A DNA stretch of 42,875 nucleotides from an uncultured Clostridia bacterium (GTDB taxonomy: Bacteria; Bacillota; Clostridia; Oscillospirales; Ruminococcaceae): the NCBI GenBank assembly GCA_947626755.1, contig CANQTP010000019.1:1-42875 (forward strand), in the 5' to 3' direction. Made by a program: the position numbers and the translations under genes. The notes beneath the pieces were generated by a model. The model was not told the origin of the DNA, did no database searches, and was given only the letters and a program-made list of their open reading frames with translations. Shown here in pieces: positions 24,925-33,762 of this stretch (position 1 is the first letter of the stretch; each line of letters opens with the position of its first letter).

Positions 24925-25689
24925 TTATTCCGCAGGAGTCTCCTCTGCGGGAGCCGCTTCGATAGGCTGTACTTCGGTAGATTCTTCCATTACCTTCTCA
25001 ACATTCAGCGGTGTTACCGAGTAGAGAGTAAGGCTTACAGATCCTGTATCCTGCTCCTCGGTCGAGCCTTCTTCCTGAGTACTGATAGTATTGAGGTAAA
25101 TGGTCTTTCCGTCCTCTGCAAGCCTGTCAATAAGTCTGTTCACCTGAGTGTTGTTGCTGATGTCAAATGTAACGTTCATAGTGGTTATACCGATCTGAGC
25201 AGTAGGGAAACTTCTGGAAGAATATACTCCGTCCCTTACATCATATACCACTTGCGGCAGTTCCTGATAAATATCGGCGTTCATCTTATTGTCATAGATC
25301 AGGATATTTGTGGGCGTTACCGTATATCTGGTAATGTTTCCTGCTGCCGTGTAAGAAGTTGTCATATCATTTACACTTATGTTCAGTTCATGCATGATAG
25401 CTCTGATGTAATTTTCGTTTTCATCAGGATCCTGTTCGGGCATGAACATTTCCTGTGTTTCTCCCACTTCCTGAGCCGCAGCCTTCAGGCTGTCGATAAT
25501 TGTGGGCAATGTGCCGATCTTAGCGTCGGTGTCGTCCCTTTCCTGCTGCTTTGACTGGAGCGTTGCCTGAGCGGATTCCACTTCCCGGAATTTAGGCTTG
25601 ATAAGAAGGAAGAATCCTGCCACAAGGATTATGATAACAATAGCAACTATAAAAATTACTTTATCTCTGTAAGAGAGTTTCATGTTCAT
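24925..25689 (-). CDS. pilO: Type IV pilus alignment protein PilO
   Basis: Inner-membrane partner of PilN in the pilus alignment subcomplex. It has a short cytoplasmic start, one membrane helix (VIFIVAIVIIILVAGFFLLI), a coiled-coil stretch (FREVESAQATLQSKQQERDD) and a ferredoxin-like extracellular domain, the PilO order. The C-terminus is an acidic Pro/Ala/Glu tail (EAAPAEETPAE) like that of the preceding PilM-PilN protein. It starts 20 bases after that gene, with AAGGTGAT upstream of the ATG at 25689. In a Gram-positive cell the domain faces the wall zone. Confidence 0.85.
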   Translation of the reverse strand: MNMKLSYRDKVIFIVAIVIIILVAGFFLLIKPKFREVESAQATLQSKQQERDDTDAKIGTLPTIIDSLKAAAQEVGETQEMFMPEQDPDENENYIRAIMHELNISVNDMTTSYTAAGNITRYTVTPTNILIYDNKMNADIYQELPQVVYDVRDGVYSSRSFPTAQIGITTMNVTFDISNNTQVNRLIDRLAEDGKTIYLNTISTQEEGSTEEQDTGSVSLTLYSVTPLNVEKVMEESTEVQPIEAAPAEETPAE

Positions 25690-25709
25690 TTCAGATCACC
25701 TTCCCTTTC

Positions 25710-27236
25710 TTATTCAGCCGCTTGTTCTTCGGCAGGAGCTTCTTCCGGCTCCGGTTCGGGAACTTCTCTTGCAGCAAATGTCACTGTAAATTCATAAGCG
25801 GCGGCAGCGCCTTCGCCTTCTCCGCCTCCGGAGAATCCGGTATATGTAACATTATCGAAAATATCCTGCTCTTTGAAGTTTGCGATAACTTCGGAAGGAG
25901 CGTCCTCCGTTGCGGAAGTGCAGGCAAGGCTGTATTGACCGTTTGCAAATGCTATAGTCTTGATCTCTGCTCTTGTTCCGCTGAAATTGGCTTTTATATC
26001 GCTTACAACGTCTGTCGTAAGTTTCGGCATGGATTCGTAGTTGGTCTTGGCAGTGTTAAAAACGTCCTTGATGCCGTTTACCCTGTCAAGCTTTCCCTGA
26101 GCGGTATCAACGGCAGCGATCTGCGCCGCAACTTCGGGGGAATCGAGATAAGCCTGAATATCAGCGGTCTGCTTCTCGAAATCGTTGACCTGAATGTTTC
26201 CGAAAAGCCATACAGCTCCCACTACCGCGCAGGCAACAACTGCCGCGCCCAGAACGCTGAGCGCAAAGGACGCGCCCGCACTGGAACGACCCGAAGCGGC
26301 GTCCGCTTCGATAAGGTTGATACGCTCGGTATCCTTGTTGATACGGAACATTGCGCCGATAGCGTTCGCGTAGGACTGGAACTCGAAGTTCTCATATCCG
26401 CCGATGTTGTTGGGAACGCCCAGCAGGCTTGTCTTGATCTCCATCTGTTCAAGAGCGTTGGTCAGACGGATATACTCTGTTGTATCGCCGTAGAATACCA
26501 CGTTCTGAATGGGATTCTCGGCATTTCTCGAACGCTGGAACTGGAACATTCTGAAAATGTTGTCGTTAACAGCCTCGTAAATATAGTCCTCGGAATTGTC
26601 GTAGTCCTCAGGATCAATGGAAGCGAAACGGGAGAACGTGAGCTGATTGTTTTCGTACAGGTTCAGGCTGATGAAAGTGGGGTCGATCTGCACGAGGAGC
26701 ATCGGCATTTTCGCCCTTGATTTCGGATCGTTGAGGATAATTCTTGAAATGGTGTTGCAGGATACCGCAACGGAACGCAGGCTTATTCCCAGCATGGAGA
26801 ATACCTTCTTGAAGCAGTCAACTACTTCAAAAGGACAAGCCGTTGCGAGGACTTTCAGCGCCTGAACGCCTTCCTCCTCAACTTCCCCCGCGATGGTGTA
26901 GGAAATGGAGTAGTCGTCGCCAATTCCCATAGTGTGCTGCATCTGGTTCTGTACCATGGTAAGCAGCTGATTGCCCTTTGCCTTGGGGATATGCAGTTCC
27001 TTAAATATGATAAGGTTTGAAGAAACGCTGATAACAGCTTCTTTATCAGCCATTCTCTTATTTTTCAGCTCATCATTTATGAGCGTTGCCATTTTGGGTA
27101 TATCTTTAATATGACCGTTTACTATCAGACCGTCATCAACATTAATTGTAGACGCGTCGGAAACCTTGATCTTGCCATGGTTTTCCGTACCGCGTATAAT
27201 GCGGACGTGTTTGTCGGTAATATCAAAAGAAAGCAT
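25710..27236 (-). CDS. PilM-PilN fusion protein
   Basis: Residues 1-~310 are PilM: an actin-like cytoplasmic domain starting MLSFDITDKHVRIIRG, with ISVSSNLIIFKEL, LLVQIDPTFISLNLYENN and the final ANAIGAMFR typical of PilM (canonical GAA...R). After a linker there is one membrane helix (SFALSVLGAAVVACAVVGAVWLF), a coiled region and a ferredoxin-like domain corresponding to PilN, ending in an acidic Ala/Pro/Glu tail. PilM and PilN are normally separate and bind through the PilN N-terminal peptide. Here the link is covalent. The short PilN INL motif is visible as RINLIEAD before the helix. ATG at 27236 has AGAGG 8 bases upstream. Neighbours are pilC (before) and pilO (after). Confidence 0.86.
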   Translation of the reverse strand: MLSFDITDKHVRIIRGTENHGKIKVSDASTINVDDGLIVNGHIKDIPKMATLINDELKNKRMADKEAVISVSSNLIIFKELHIPKAKGNQLLTMVQNQMQHTMGIGDDYSISYTIAGEVEEEGVQALKVLATACPFEVVDCFKKVFSMLGISLRSVAVSCNTISRIILNDPKSRAKMPMLLVQIDPTFISLNLYENNQLTFSRFASIDPEDYDNSEDYIYEAVNDNIFRMFQFQRSRNAENPIQNVVFYGDTTEYIRLTNALEQMEIKTSLLGVPNNIGGYENFEFQSYANAIGAMFRINKDTERINLIEADAASGRSSAGASFALSVLGAAVVACAVVGAVWLFGNIQVNDFEKQTADIQAYLDSPEVAAQIAAVDTAQGKLDRVNGIKDVFNTAKTNYESMPKLTTDVVSDIKANFSGTRAEIKTIAFANGQYSLACTSATEDAPSEVIANFKEQDIFDNVTYTGFSGGGEGEGAAAAYEFTVTFAAREVPEPEPEEAPAEEQAAE

Positions 27237-27284
27237 ACTCGTCACCTCTTAAATTTTTTAAAATTTTATTCATACCGCTTCCGC

Positions 27285-27320
27285 GGCGTATTTGACCTGT
27301 TTGGCGTATCTGACCTGTTT
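27285..27320. repeat. Two tandem 18-bp repeats between pilC and pilMN
   Basis: GGCGTATTTGACCTGTTT and GGCGTATCTGACCTGTTT stand head to tail with one difference, flanked on both sides by TTCCGCGG (27279-27286 and 27321-27328). Confidence 0.7.
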
Positions 27321-27332
27321 TTCCGCGGACTT

Positions 27333-28526
27333 TTACTGAACGCTGTCCAAGGAGCTGTAAAGCATAGGATAAACCGCAACAAGAACAAGCGCGATAGCAA
27401 TACCCATGATAATGATCATCAGCGGTTCGCACATACCTACCAGACGCTGGATAGCTTCGTCCGACTCGTCCTCGTAGAATGTAGCAGTTTTTTCCAGAAT
27501 GGTGTCAAGTGCGCCGGATTCCTCGCCGACGTAAAGGATCGAGCAGAACATTGATTCAAAAATACCTGTTCTCTGGATCGAAACAGAGAGCTGCTCGCCC
27601 TGTTTAACCTCGTCAATAACAGTTCTGAAAGCTTTTTCGATAAAGCTGTTGCCGAGGATAGCTGCGGAACGTTCAAGGCTTTCTACCATGGGGATACCGG
27701 AAGAGTACAGAGAAGAAAGTGTTCTTGCAAAACGTCCTGTATAAACTTTTACAACAAGCTTTCCGACCTTTGGCATTTTGCATATGAGTTTATCCCACTT
27801 ATACCGCACATCGGGTATCTTGAGGGTATATTTCACAACAAATATCACGCCCAGAATAACGGCTATGTAAACGTACCAGTAATCAACAAGGCTGTCGGCA
27901 AAAGCAAACAGTGCCTTCTGGATAGCGTTCATATCCTCTTCGTTCATAAGGTCTTTGAATGTCGGCAGAATGAACACGAACAGGAACACAACGATAACGA
28001 TCGAAAGCACGCCCAGAATGATAGGATACATCATTGAGCTCTTGATCTTGCTGTTCAGTTTGTTCTGCTTGTCGTAGTAATCTTCAAGACGTTTGAAAGT
28101 AATGTCCAGCGAACCGGAAGTTTCGCCCGCCTGTATCATGGAGACCATGAAGTCGGGGAAACAGCCCTGCTGTTTTCTGAGTGCTTCCGAGAAAGACGAA
28201 CCTTTCTGAACTTCCTCATAAACATCTCTGAATATCTGTTTTGCAGCATCTTTCTGCTGCTCCTTGTAAAGAATATCCAGTGCTCTTACCAGAGTAAGTC
28301 CCGAGGACATCATTGCGCTGAGCTGACGGCAGTTATAGGACAGCTCCTTTGTTTTGAACTTATGAAGAGTACCCGATTTCTTGGAACTTGCTTCCTTATA
28401 GCTGGAGCAAAAGAGACCTTTTTCGTGGATCTTTTCCAGAAAATCGTTGACATCTTCGGCTGTCATTCTGGCATTTTTTATGGTATTGCCCTGAACGTCC
28501 GTAGCCGTATAGACAAAGGTCTTCAT
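27333..28526 (-). CDS. pilC: Type IV pilus platform protein PilC
   Basis: Polytopic membrane platform that couples the PilB/PilT motors to pilin. It has two type II secretion F domains: the first contains LSAMMSSGLTLVRALDIL and FPDFMVSMIQAGETSGSLD, the second FARTLSSLYSSGIPMVESL and FCSILYVGEESGALDTIL. Membrane segments lie after each, the last being PLMIIIMGIAIALVLVAVYPML. Length of 397 aa is standard. The start has GGAGGTG 10 bases before the ATG. It is first in the pilC-pilMN-pilO-prepilin operon and has its own sigma-A promoter. Confidence 0.95.
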   Translation of the reverse strand: MKTFVYTATDVQGNTIKNARMTAEDVNDFLEKIHEKGLFCSSYKEASSKKSGTLHKFKTKELSYNCRQLSAMMSSGLTLVRALDILYKEQQKDAAKQIFRDVYEEVQKGSSFSEALRKQQGCFPDFMVSMIQAGETSGSLDITFKRLEDYYDKQNKLNSKIKSSMMYPIILGVLSIVIVVFLFVFILPTFKDLMNEEDMNAIQKALFAFADSLVDYWYVYIAVILGVIFVVKYTLKIPDVRYKWDKLICKMPKVGKLVVKVYTGRFARTLSSLYSSGIPMVESLERSAAILGNSFIEKAFRTVIDEVKQGEQLSVSIQRTGIFESMFCSILYVGEESGALDTILEKTATFYEDESDEAIQRLVGMCEPLMIIIMGIAIALVLVAVYPMLYSSLDSVQ

Positions 28527-28593
28527 AAATATTCGACACCTCCGATATGGATAAAATGATCTTCGGGCATACCCTGCCCACGATACTATAAAT

Positions 28594-28622
28594 ATTATAA
28601 CATTTTATAAGAAATTTAGCAA
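28594..28622 (-). promoter_or_regulatory. sigma-A promoter of the pilC operon
   Basis: On the minus strand TTGCTA (28617-28622), 17-base spacer ending in ATGT, TATAAT (28594-28599); the leader of about 60 nt has a small GGGCA/TGCCC hairpin. Confidence 0.75.
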
Positions 28623-28752
28623 TATGTTAATTCAAATAAATCCACAAAAAATATTTGTACATTTTAACATAAAAAATATGCAGTCCACTGTTATTTTGAT
28701 AAATTTAACCAAAACAGCAAGAATATTTTTCGGTTTTGTCATGGTTTTTTTA

Positions 28753-28778
28753 CAAAAACAGGGAACATCCTGTTTTTG
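28753..28778 (-). terminator. Terminator after Cys-pair surface protein
   Basis: Perfect 10-bp stem CAAAAACAGG/CCTGTTTTTG with 6-base loop; the U run is the 3' arm of the stem on the minus strand. Confidence 0.7.
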
Positions 28779-28805
28779 GACGCTCCCTGATAAAATATGT
28801 TTTGC

Positions 28806-31061
28806 TTACTGTTTTACGATCGCGCGGATACCCAAAGCCAGAGCCGCCGCAAGCATGATAACAGCCGTCCACGTAAAAATGCCGTTTCTTTGCGCGGGAA
28901 CGGATATTTCCTCCGAAGATGCGGTAATTCCCGCCGCGGAGCTTACATCATCGCTTTCGTATTCGACTACCGCATAGCGGCTGAAGTGATCCGTCACGAA
29001 AGTTACCGAGCCGTTTTCGCAGCTGACAACTTCCATTTCGGCAGCTTCTCCGCCGTCGCTGATGTAGAATACTTTTACATTCTTTGCGTCGGAGATGTCC
29101 GGAGCGGCAACTGTTACCTGAACATCGCCGTTCGGCTGAACTTTAACATTTCCGCTTGTAAGAGTAATATCGTAGACTGCCTTGACCGAAGCCGCAGCAT
29201 TTATGTCGGAAACTGCTTTTACCGCTTCGCCGACAAATACATCTGCGTTTTTCTCCGCAGTAACGTTGAGGACAACGTCCGAAGCCTTGACGGCTCTGCC
29301 GTTTGCCGTAAAGGAAAGTTCCTTTCCGTCCGCAGAAACGATCTTTGCGTTATCATTGCTTACCGAAACCACGGGAGTTTCAGTGCTTGAAGCTGTAGTC
29401 TGAACGGGTGCAGGAGTATAGCTCGGTCTCTGCACGGGAGCCTGCTGTTCGGTTTCTGTAACCGTAGGAACAGTTGTCTCCGTAGGTGCTGTTGTTTCGG
29501 AAGGTGCTGTTGTTTCGGAAGGTGCTGTTGTTTCAGCAGATGCTGTTGTTTCCGCAGGTGCTGTTGTTTCCGAAGGTGCTGTTGTTTCCGAAGGTGCAGT
29601 GGTCTCCTCAGGAGAGGTCGTCTCGGAGGGTGCTGTTGTTTCGGAAGGAACTGTTGTTTCAGACTCGGAAGGAGTTGTTTCGGGCTTAGCGTGTACTATT
29701 TTATAGCCACAGAATGAGCATACTTCATCGCCGTCGGCATTGAACTTAAACTCATGGGGAGTGATCTTCACTCCGGAGCAGTCTCCTCTCATGTTCAGAC
29801 AGTGGTAAACATGACCCTCTTCGGTTTTAACATAGCCGGAAGCGTTTGTGCCGAAGTTATGCACTTTCTGACCTTTTACAATTACCGCTCCGCAGTCTTG
29901 GCAAACAACATCCTGCGTGCAGTCGGTGCGCTTTACAGCGGTGTGATCTTCCGGAATTCCCTGATTACAGCCCTCATTTGCACATGGATAAATGTGCTGT
30001 GTTTCGGTGAAATATTTTGCTTTTGTGCCTGAAGGAACATTATGGCTTTCATTTTTGCCCAGTCCGGAAGCGCCGCATTCGGAGCAGGTATATCCCCTTG
30101 TGCAGTCATATCCGGAATATGAAAGGCGCGTATGCGCTTCTTTCTCGGTAACATAAGTACAGCCGGGATTCATGCATTTAAGGAAATGGCTTTCACTGTC
30201 ATGGAACATTTCAAGATCGTGTTCTTTTTCGCCCTCTGAAATAAATGCGCCGCAGTCTTTGCACACAATTTCCTCTGTGCAGTTATCAACAGGTGCAGGC
30301 GTATGTTCGAGCATATCAAGCACTTCAACATCTAACTCGTCATGACAAACAGTACATTCGCGGTATTTTCTTCCCGCAGCCGTACAGGTCGCAGGAATGA
30401 TCGTCCAATCGGCTGAAGGCTTATGTCCCACAGCGGAAACAGCTTCTTTTTCCTCTTCTCCGCAAACGGTGCATCTCCTTACACGTTCGCCTGCGGAGTT
30501 GCAGGGATCATTATGTTCAACGATCCATTCTTCCCACTTATGATTATTTGAAACCGGTATTTCGACTGTTTCAGTCGCGCCGCAATTTGTGCAGCTTCTG
30601 CTCTTGCTTCCCGCTTCTTGGCAGGTAGCCGGAGTTGTGTTCCATGCCGACCATTTATGGGTCGTACTGCCGCTGATCACGTTATCCTGATTGCAGCGGC
30701 TGCAATGTCCTACCTGATATGTGCCGCACTCGCCTGTTACTGTCTGAGGATCAACAAGTTCATGCCCGAGAGCAGGCGCTCCGTTTTCACCTTTTGCCGC
30801 TCTGAATACAAGCGGATATTCATCTCCGCAAACGGAACATTGAAAAATATACACTTCCATTTTCGGCATGGTACAGGTCGGCTCTAAGTATTCATACTTC
30901 ACAAAAGATCCGCCGCTGTGAGTATGTCCGTCCTCGCCTTTATATGAATATTCTGCTCCGCCTGATGTGACAAGATCCGCAGCGTACAATGCGGGCTGGA
31001 AAGTACATATCATTCCCGCGCAAAGCAAAGCGGACAAAAATCTTCTGAAATTCTTATTCAT
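28806..31061 (-). CDS. Surface protein with Cys-pair repeats, Thr-rich stalk and C-terminal anchor
   Basis: A secretory signal (FLSALLCAGMICTFQPALYA, cleavage before AD) is followed by ~430 residues of repeats with paired cysteines such as CTNCGATE, CTVCGEEE, CTVCHDE, CKDCGAFI, CSECGAS, CQDCGAV and CSFCGYK, interspersed with His (HKW, HTP, HNF). These look like the zinc-ribbon-type repeats of Firmicutes surface proteins. Then comes a Ser/Glu/Thr/Pro stalk of SETTAP units (about residues 465-555), an Ig-like or MAM-type beta domain, and a C-terminal membrane helix ending in AIVKQ. No LPxTG motif is present, so membrane anchoring is likely. It has its own promoter and terminator. Function unknown; display or adhesion is inferred. 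Confidence 0.72.
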   Translation of the reverse strand: MNKNFRRFLSALLCAGMICTFQPALYAADLVTSGGAEYSYKGEDGHTHSGGSFVKYEYLEPTCTMPKMEVYIFQCSVCGDEYPLVFRAAKGENGAPALGHELVDPQTVTGECGTYQVGHCSRCNQDNVISGSTTHKWSAWNTTPATCQEAGSKSRSCTNCGATETVEIPVSNNHKWEEWIVEHNDPCNSAGERVRRCTVCGEEEKEAVSAVGHKPSADWTIIPATCTAAGRKYRECTVCHDELDVEVLDMLEHTPAPVDNCTEEIVCKDCGAFISEGEKEHDLEMFHDSESHFLKCMNPGCTYVTEKEAHTRLSYSGYDCTRGYTCSECGASGLGKNESHNVPSGTKAKYFTETQHIYPCANEGCNQGIPEDHTAVKRTDCTQDVVCQDCGAVIVKGQKVHNFGTNASGYVKTEEGHVYHCLNMRGDCSGVKITPHEFKFNADGDEVCSFCGYKIVHAKPETTPSESETTVPSETTAPSETTSPEETTAPSETTAPSETTAPAETTASAETTAPSETTAPSETTAPTETTVPTVTETEQQAPVQRPSYTPAPVQTTASSTETPVVSVSNDNAKIVSADGKELSFTANGRAVKASDVVLNVTAEKNADVFVGEAVKAVSDINAAASVKAVYDITLTSGNVKVQPNGDVQVTVAAPDISDAKNVKVFYISDGGEAAEMEVVSCENGSVTFVTDHFSRYAVVEYESDDVSSAAGITASSEEISVPAQRNGIFTWTAVIMLAAALALGIRAIVKQ

Positions 31062-31123
31062 AAGATTACCCCCATTCTGAATTTAATGCTGAGTATAAGC
31101 AAAGACCAATATTTGCTGATTAA

Positions 31124-31153
31124 ATTTTACCATAATATCCAACATATTGTCAA
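31124..31153 (-). promoter_or_regulatory. sigma-A promoter of Cys-pair surface protein gene
   Basis: TTGACA (31148-31153), 18-base spacer, TAAAAT (31124-31129) on the minus strand, about 60 bases before the ATG with GGGGG 7 bases upstream. Confidence 0.7.
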
Positions 31154-31215
31154 TGAACATTTCAAGACTATAGTAAAAACTTTGATGTACATTTGGTGAA
31201 CTATACCCGTAAATT

Positions 31216-32034
31216 TCAAATATCAAGCAGTTTTCGGGCATTTCCGGAAAAAATATCCTCTTTTTCTTTCTCTGTAAGCGGCAATCTTCCGATGAGCGAA
31301 ATTTCCCTTGAGGACGGGTGCCACGGACAATCCGAAGCAAAAAGTATCCTGTCCGCGCCGTGGTTCCTGATAATTCTGAGAACTTGCTCATCGGGGAGAA
31401 GTCCTTCCGTGAATGCGGTATCAAGGTAAACGTTTTTGCCAACGAGGTATTTTTCGGTGTCGTCCCAGCAGTCGCAGCCGCCGAGATGCGCCATAATAAG
31501 TTTCAGCTTGGGAAAATTTTCTATTATCTCCGCACCCATTTTCGGAGTGCAGTGTATGCAGTCCGGGGAAACCACATCAAATCCCGCATGAAATATCAGC
31601 GGCAGACCGAGTTCCGCGCATTTCTCGTAGATGGGGAAAGCTTTCCTGTCATTTGCAAGGAAACCCTGATAGTCGGGGTGAAGTTTCACGCCGTGAAGTC
31701 CTATTTCCTTAATTCTTTCCAGTTCGGAAAGCGCGTCCTCCGCGTCCGGGTGAACAGTCCCGAAGCATACCAGCCTGTCAGGGTGATCGTTCTGCACCGA
31801 AAGCGCCCAGTTATTTATAGTATGCTGCTGCGAAGGTTTGGTTGCAATGGGAAGTATCACCGACATATCCACTCCCCACTCGTCCATTTTGCACAGAAGC
31901 TCGCCGACCGTGCCGTTCGTGACGGGAAGCGCCTTATCCCTGAAATCCGACTCCATCATAGTGCGTGTAAGGTTGTTCATAGCTTTTTCGGCAATTGTTT
32001 CCGTAAAAGCGTGTGTGTGAAAATCAATATACAT
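31216..32034 (-). CDS. Amidohydrolase_2-family metal-dependent hydrolase
   Basis: A TIM-barrel hydrolase of the amidohydrolase 2 group (related to decarboxylases and TatD-like enzymes). Metal ligands are seen in YIDFHTHAF (HxH), GVKLHPDYQ, PLIFHAGFD, LIMAHLGGCD and FASDCPWH, so the active site looks complete. Cytoplasmic; 272 aa. The substrate cannot be read from sequence. GGAG is 8 bases before the ATG at 32034. It lies 30 bases downstream of a small TTG-start gene with which it is probably co-transcribed. Confidence 0.82.
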   Translation of the reverse strand: MYIDFHTHAFTETIAEKAMNNLTRTMMESDFRDKALPVTNGTVGELLCKMDEWGVDMSVILPIATKPSQQHTINNWALSVQNDHPDRLVCFGTVHPDAEDALSELERIKEIGLHGVKLHPDYQGFLANDRKAFPIYEKCAELGLPLIFHAGFDVVSPDCIHCTPKMGAEIIENFPKLKLIMAHLGGCDCWDDTEKYLVGKNVYLDTAFTEGLLPDEQVLRIIRNHGADRILFASDCPWHPSSREISLIGRLPLTEKEKEDIFSGNARKLLDI

Positions 32035-32064
32035 GATCTTTTCTCCCGTTTTTTATTATTGACA

Positions 32065-32262
32065 TTATTTTCCCGTTATCCCGTATTTCTCATAAAAAGC
32101 CCTGATGTCATCGGCAGTTCTGACAAGCTCCGCATAGTGAAGCTTCTTGTCGGCTGCCGAGTAAAATCCTATTGTCTTTTCCCCTGTGCAGATGCTCGAC
32201 TCCGTCTTTACATCTTTTTCGGAAAAGCCGTCGGGTATCGGTATCTGCCTGATCCGCGCCAA
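32065..32262 (-). CDS. Small hypothetical protein with TTG start
   Basis: A 65-aa soluble protein (ARIRQIPIPDGFSEKD near the start, ending YEKYGITGK). No membrane segment or known motif is recognised. GGGGG sits 7 bases before a TTG, and no ATG is available in frame nearby, so TTG is the likely start. The amidohydrolase follows after 30 bases, which suggests a shared function. Upstream is the terminator of the PASTA gene; only a weak promoter-like TTGAGT / TATCTG pair is visible between. Confidence 0.6.
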   Translation of the reverse strand: MARIRQIPIPDGFSEKDVKTESSICTGEKTIGFYSAADKKLHYAELVRTADDIRAFYEKYGITGK

Positions 32263-32345
32263 AAGATCGCCCCCTTGCTTTTTTTACGTGAAACCTGCAT
32301 AATTACGCAGCAATTTTCAGATAATATAAACGTTTTTATAACTCA

Positions 32346-32394
32346 AAACCTGTCACCACAAGAATGATAGTGCTATCCTTGTGATAACAGGTTT
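32346..32394 (-). terminator. Hairpin terminator after TPR-PASTA gene
   Basis: Outer stem AAACCTGT/ACAGGTTT and inner stem around CACAAG/CTTGTG, with a GATAG/TATC tip; on the minus strand the outer arm ends in TTTT. Confidence 0.6.
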
Positions 32395-32404
32395 GCAGCC
32401 TGCC

Positions 32405-33727
32405 TTAATATATGAGGTATGATCCTCCGCTGTTTACGGTAATAACGGGCTTTCCGTCCGAGTCAACAGTAAAGCCTTCGCCCTTCTTGTTGTCAACATA
32501 AAGGCTCATGCCTTTAATGCTGTCCGCAGGGATCTTGCATTCGGAAATCGTAACATTTGCGGTATAATTGAGCTTTCCGCGGGCTGACATTGTAAGACCG
32601 CATCTCTTTTCATTTCCGTATGTATCGGCGGAAAGATTCATTTCTCCCGATGTTACGGACGATGAATTTATAGTCATTCTCATGGACGGACTTACAACTA
32701 TCAGAACGGCATTCCTGCAGTTCATAAAGTCCCCCGTCACAGTCTCATCTATCTTAAGACCCTTCATCGATCCTACAGAGATCGTTACCGACAAATTTTT
32801 CTCGTTCATCAGCACCTGAGCAATATTTTTATCGGAATCTCCCAGCGCTTTCATGGAATTATAGAAAGCTGCCAGCCTTTCCCTGCTGTCATTCCTGCTT
32901 ACCTTGACGTTTACTGTCGAGTTCGGAGGCACCGATGTGCCTTTCTTGCTGTCCTGATAGTTTATAACGTCATTTTCGTAAGTATAATCATCCACATATT
33001 CCATTATCAGCGTAAGATCGTTCTTTTCCGCAAGCTTAGCGGCTTCGTCCTTGTTCATTCCCACAAAATTCGGGATCTTAACAGTTTTCTCCGTTGTGAC
33101 AACTGTAGTGGTCGTTGTGGGAACTGTAGTTGCAGCAACAGGAGCATTAGTTGCAGGAGGAGCAGTTGTAACAGGCGGAGCCGTCGTTTCGGGAGCTGCC
33201 GTTGTTTCGGGAGCGGCTGTAGTTTCGGGAGCCGCAGTAGTTTCAGGCTCGGGAACCGTCTCGGAAGGAATTGCGGTTTCTTCGGGGACTTCCTCGCTTA
33301 TCTGCTGAAACTCATCTTCCTCAATATCATCATCGGTATATTCCTCATAATAGTCTCCGTCAGCTTCCGCATTGCCGTAATCGGGATATTCTTCGGAAAG
33401 CGCTGAAAGCTTTTCATAAACAGATGCGTCATCTTCGGCGTATTCAACACCTCTTTCGAGGATCTCAACAGCTTTTTTGATGTTGCCCTTTGAAATATAC
33501 GCGTCAGCAAGCCCTATATACGCTTCCGTACATTCATCATCTTCATTCAGAATGTTATTATACAGAGCGATAGCCTTATCATAATCAAGCTTATCATAAT
33601 ACTCCCGGGCAGTTTTCAGGCTTTCGTCAACAGGGAATGAATCCTTTCTTCCCAGACCGGCTACAATAAATATTATGACCACAACAAAAACCATACTCAA
33701 CAATATCAATTGCTTTTTAAGAGGCAT
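32405..33727 (-). CDS. Membrane-anchored TPR-PASTA surface protein
   Basis: Starts with one N-terminal membrane helix (ILLSMVFVVVIIFIVAGL, uncleaved). Then come two TPR units (YYDKLDYDKAIALYNNIL and AYISKGNIKKAVEILERG), an acidic stretch, a Pro/Thr-rich stalk with PETTAA repeats, one PASTA domain (KIPNFVGMNKDEAAKLAEKN) and a C-terminal beta domain of about 130 residues. PASTA domains bind peptidoglycan fragments in wall kinases; no kinase domain is present here. The last ~70 residues resemble the C-terminus of the secreted protein encoded next door (ECK ... VDSDGKPVITVNSGG versus DCK ... NEDGDPVIAITKGG). Function unknown; wall or surface attachment is inferred. Confidence 0.78.
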   Translation of the reverse strand: MPLKKQLILLSMVFVVVIIFIVAGLGRKDSFPVDESLKTAREYYDKLDYDKAIALYNNILNEDDECTEAYIGLADAYISKGNIKKAVEILERGVEYAEDDASVYEKLSALSEEYPDYGNAEADGDYYEEYTDDDIEEDEFQQISEEVPEETAIPSETVPEPETTAAPETTAAPETTAAPETTAPPVTTAPPATNAPVAATTVPTTTTTVVTTEKTVKIPNFVGMNKDEAAKLAEKNDLTLIMEYVDDYTYENDVINYQDSKKGTSVPPNSTVNVKVSRNDSRERLAAFYNSMKALGDSDKNIAQVLMNEKNLSVTISVGSMKGLKIDETVTGDFMNCRNAVLIVVSPSMRMTINSSSVTSGEMNLSADTYGNEKRCGLTMSARGKLNYTANVTISECKIPADSIKGMSLYVDNKKGEGFTVDSDGKPVITVNSGGSYLIY

Positions 33728-33762
33728 TTGTACGATACCACCCTTTCATAAAGATAAATGCA

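Noticed and set aside
25722-26720. 332-codon open frame on the plus strand
   Set aside because: Antisense to the pilM-pilN fusion; Cys/Ser/Arg-rich shadow composition without recognisable domain.
29480-29670. Tandem DNA repeats as a separate non-coding element
   Set aside because: They encode the SETTAP stalk of the surface protein in frame and are explained by it.
31318-32367. 349-codon open frame on the plus strand
   Set aside because: Antisense to the amidohydrolase and the small TTG-start gene, no ribosome binding site, shadow composition.
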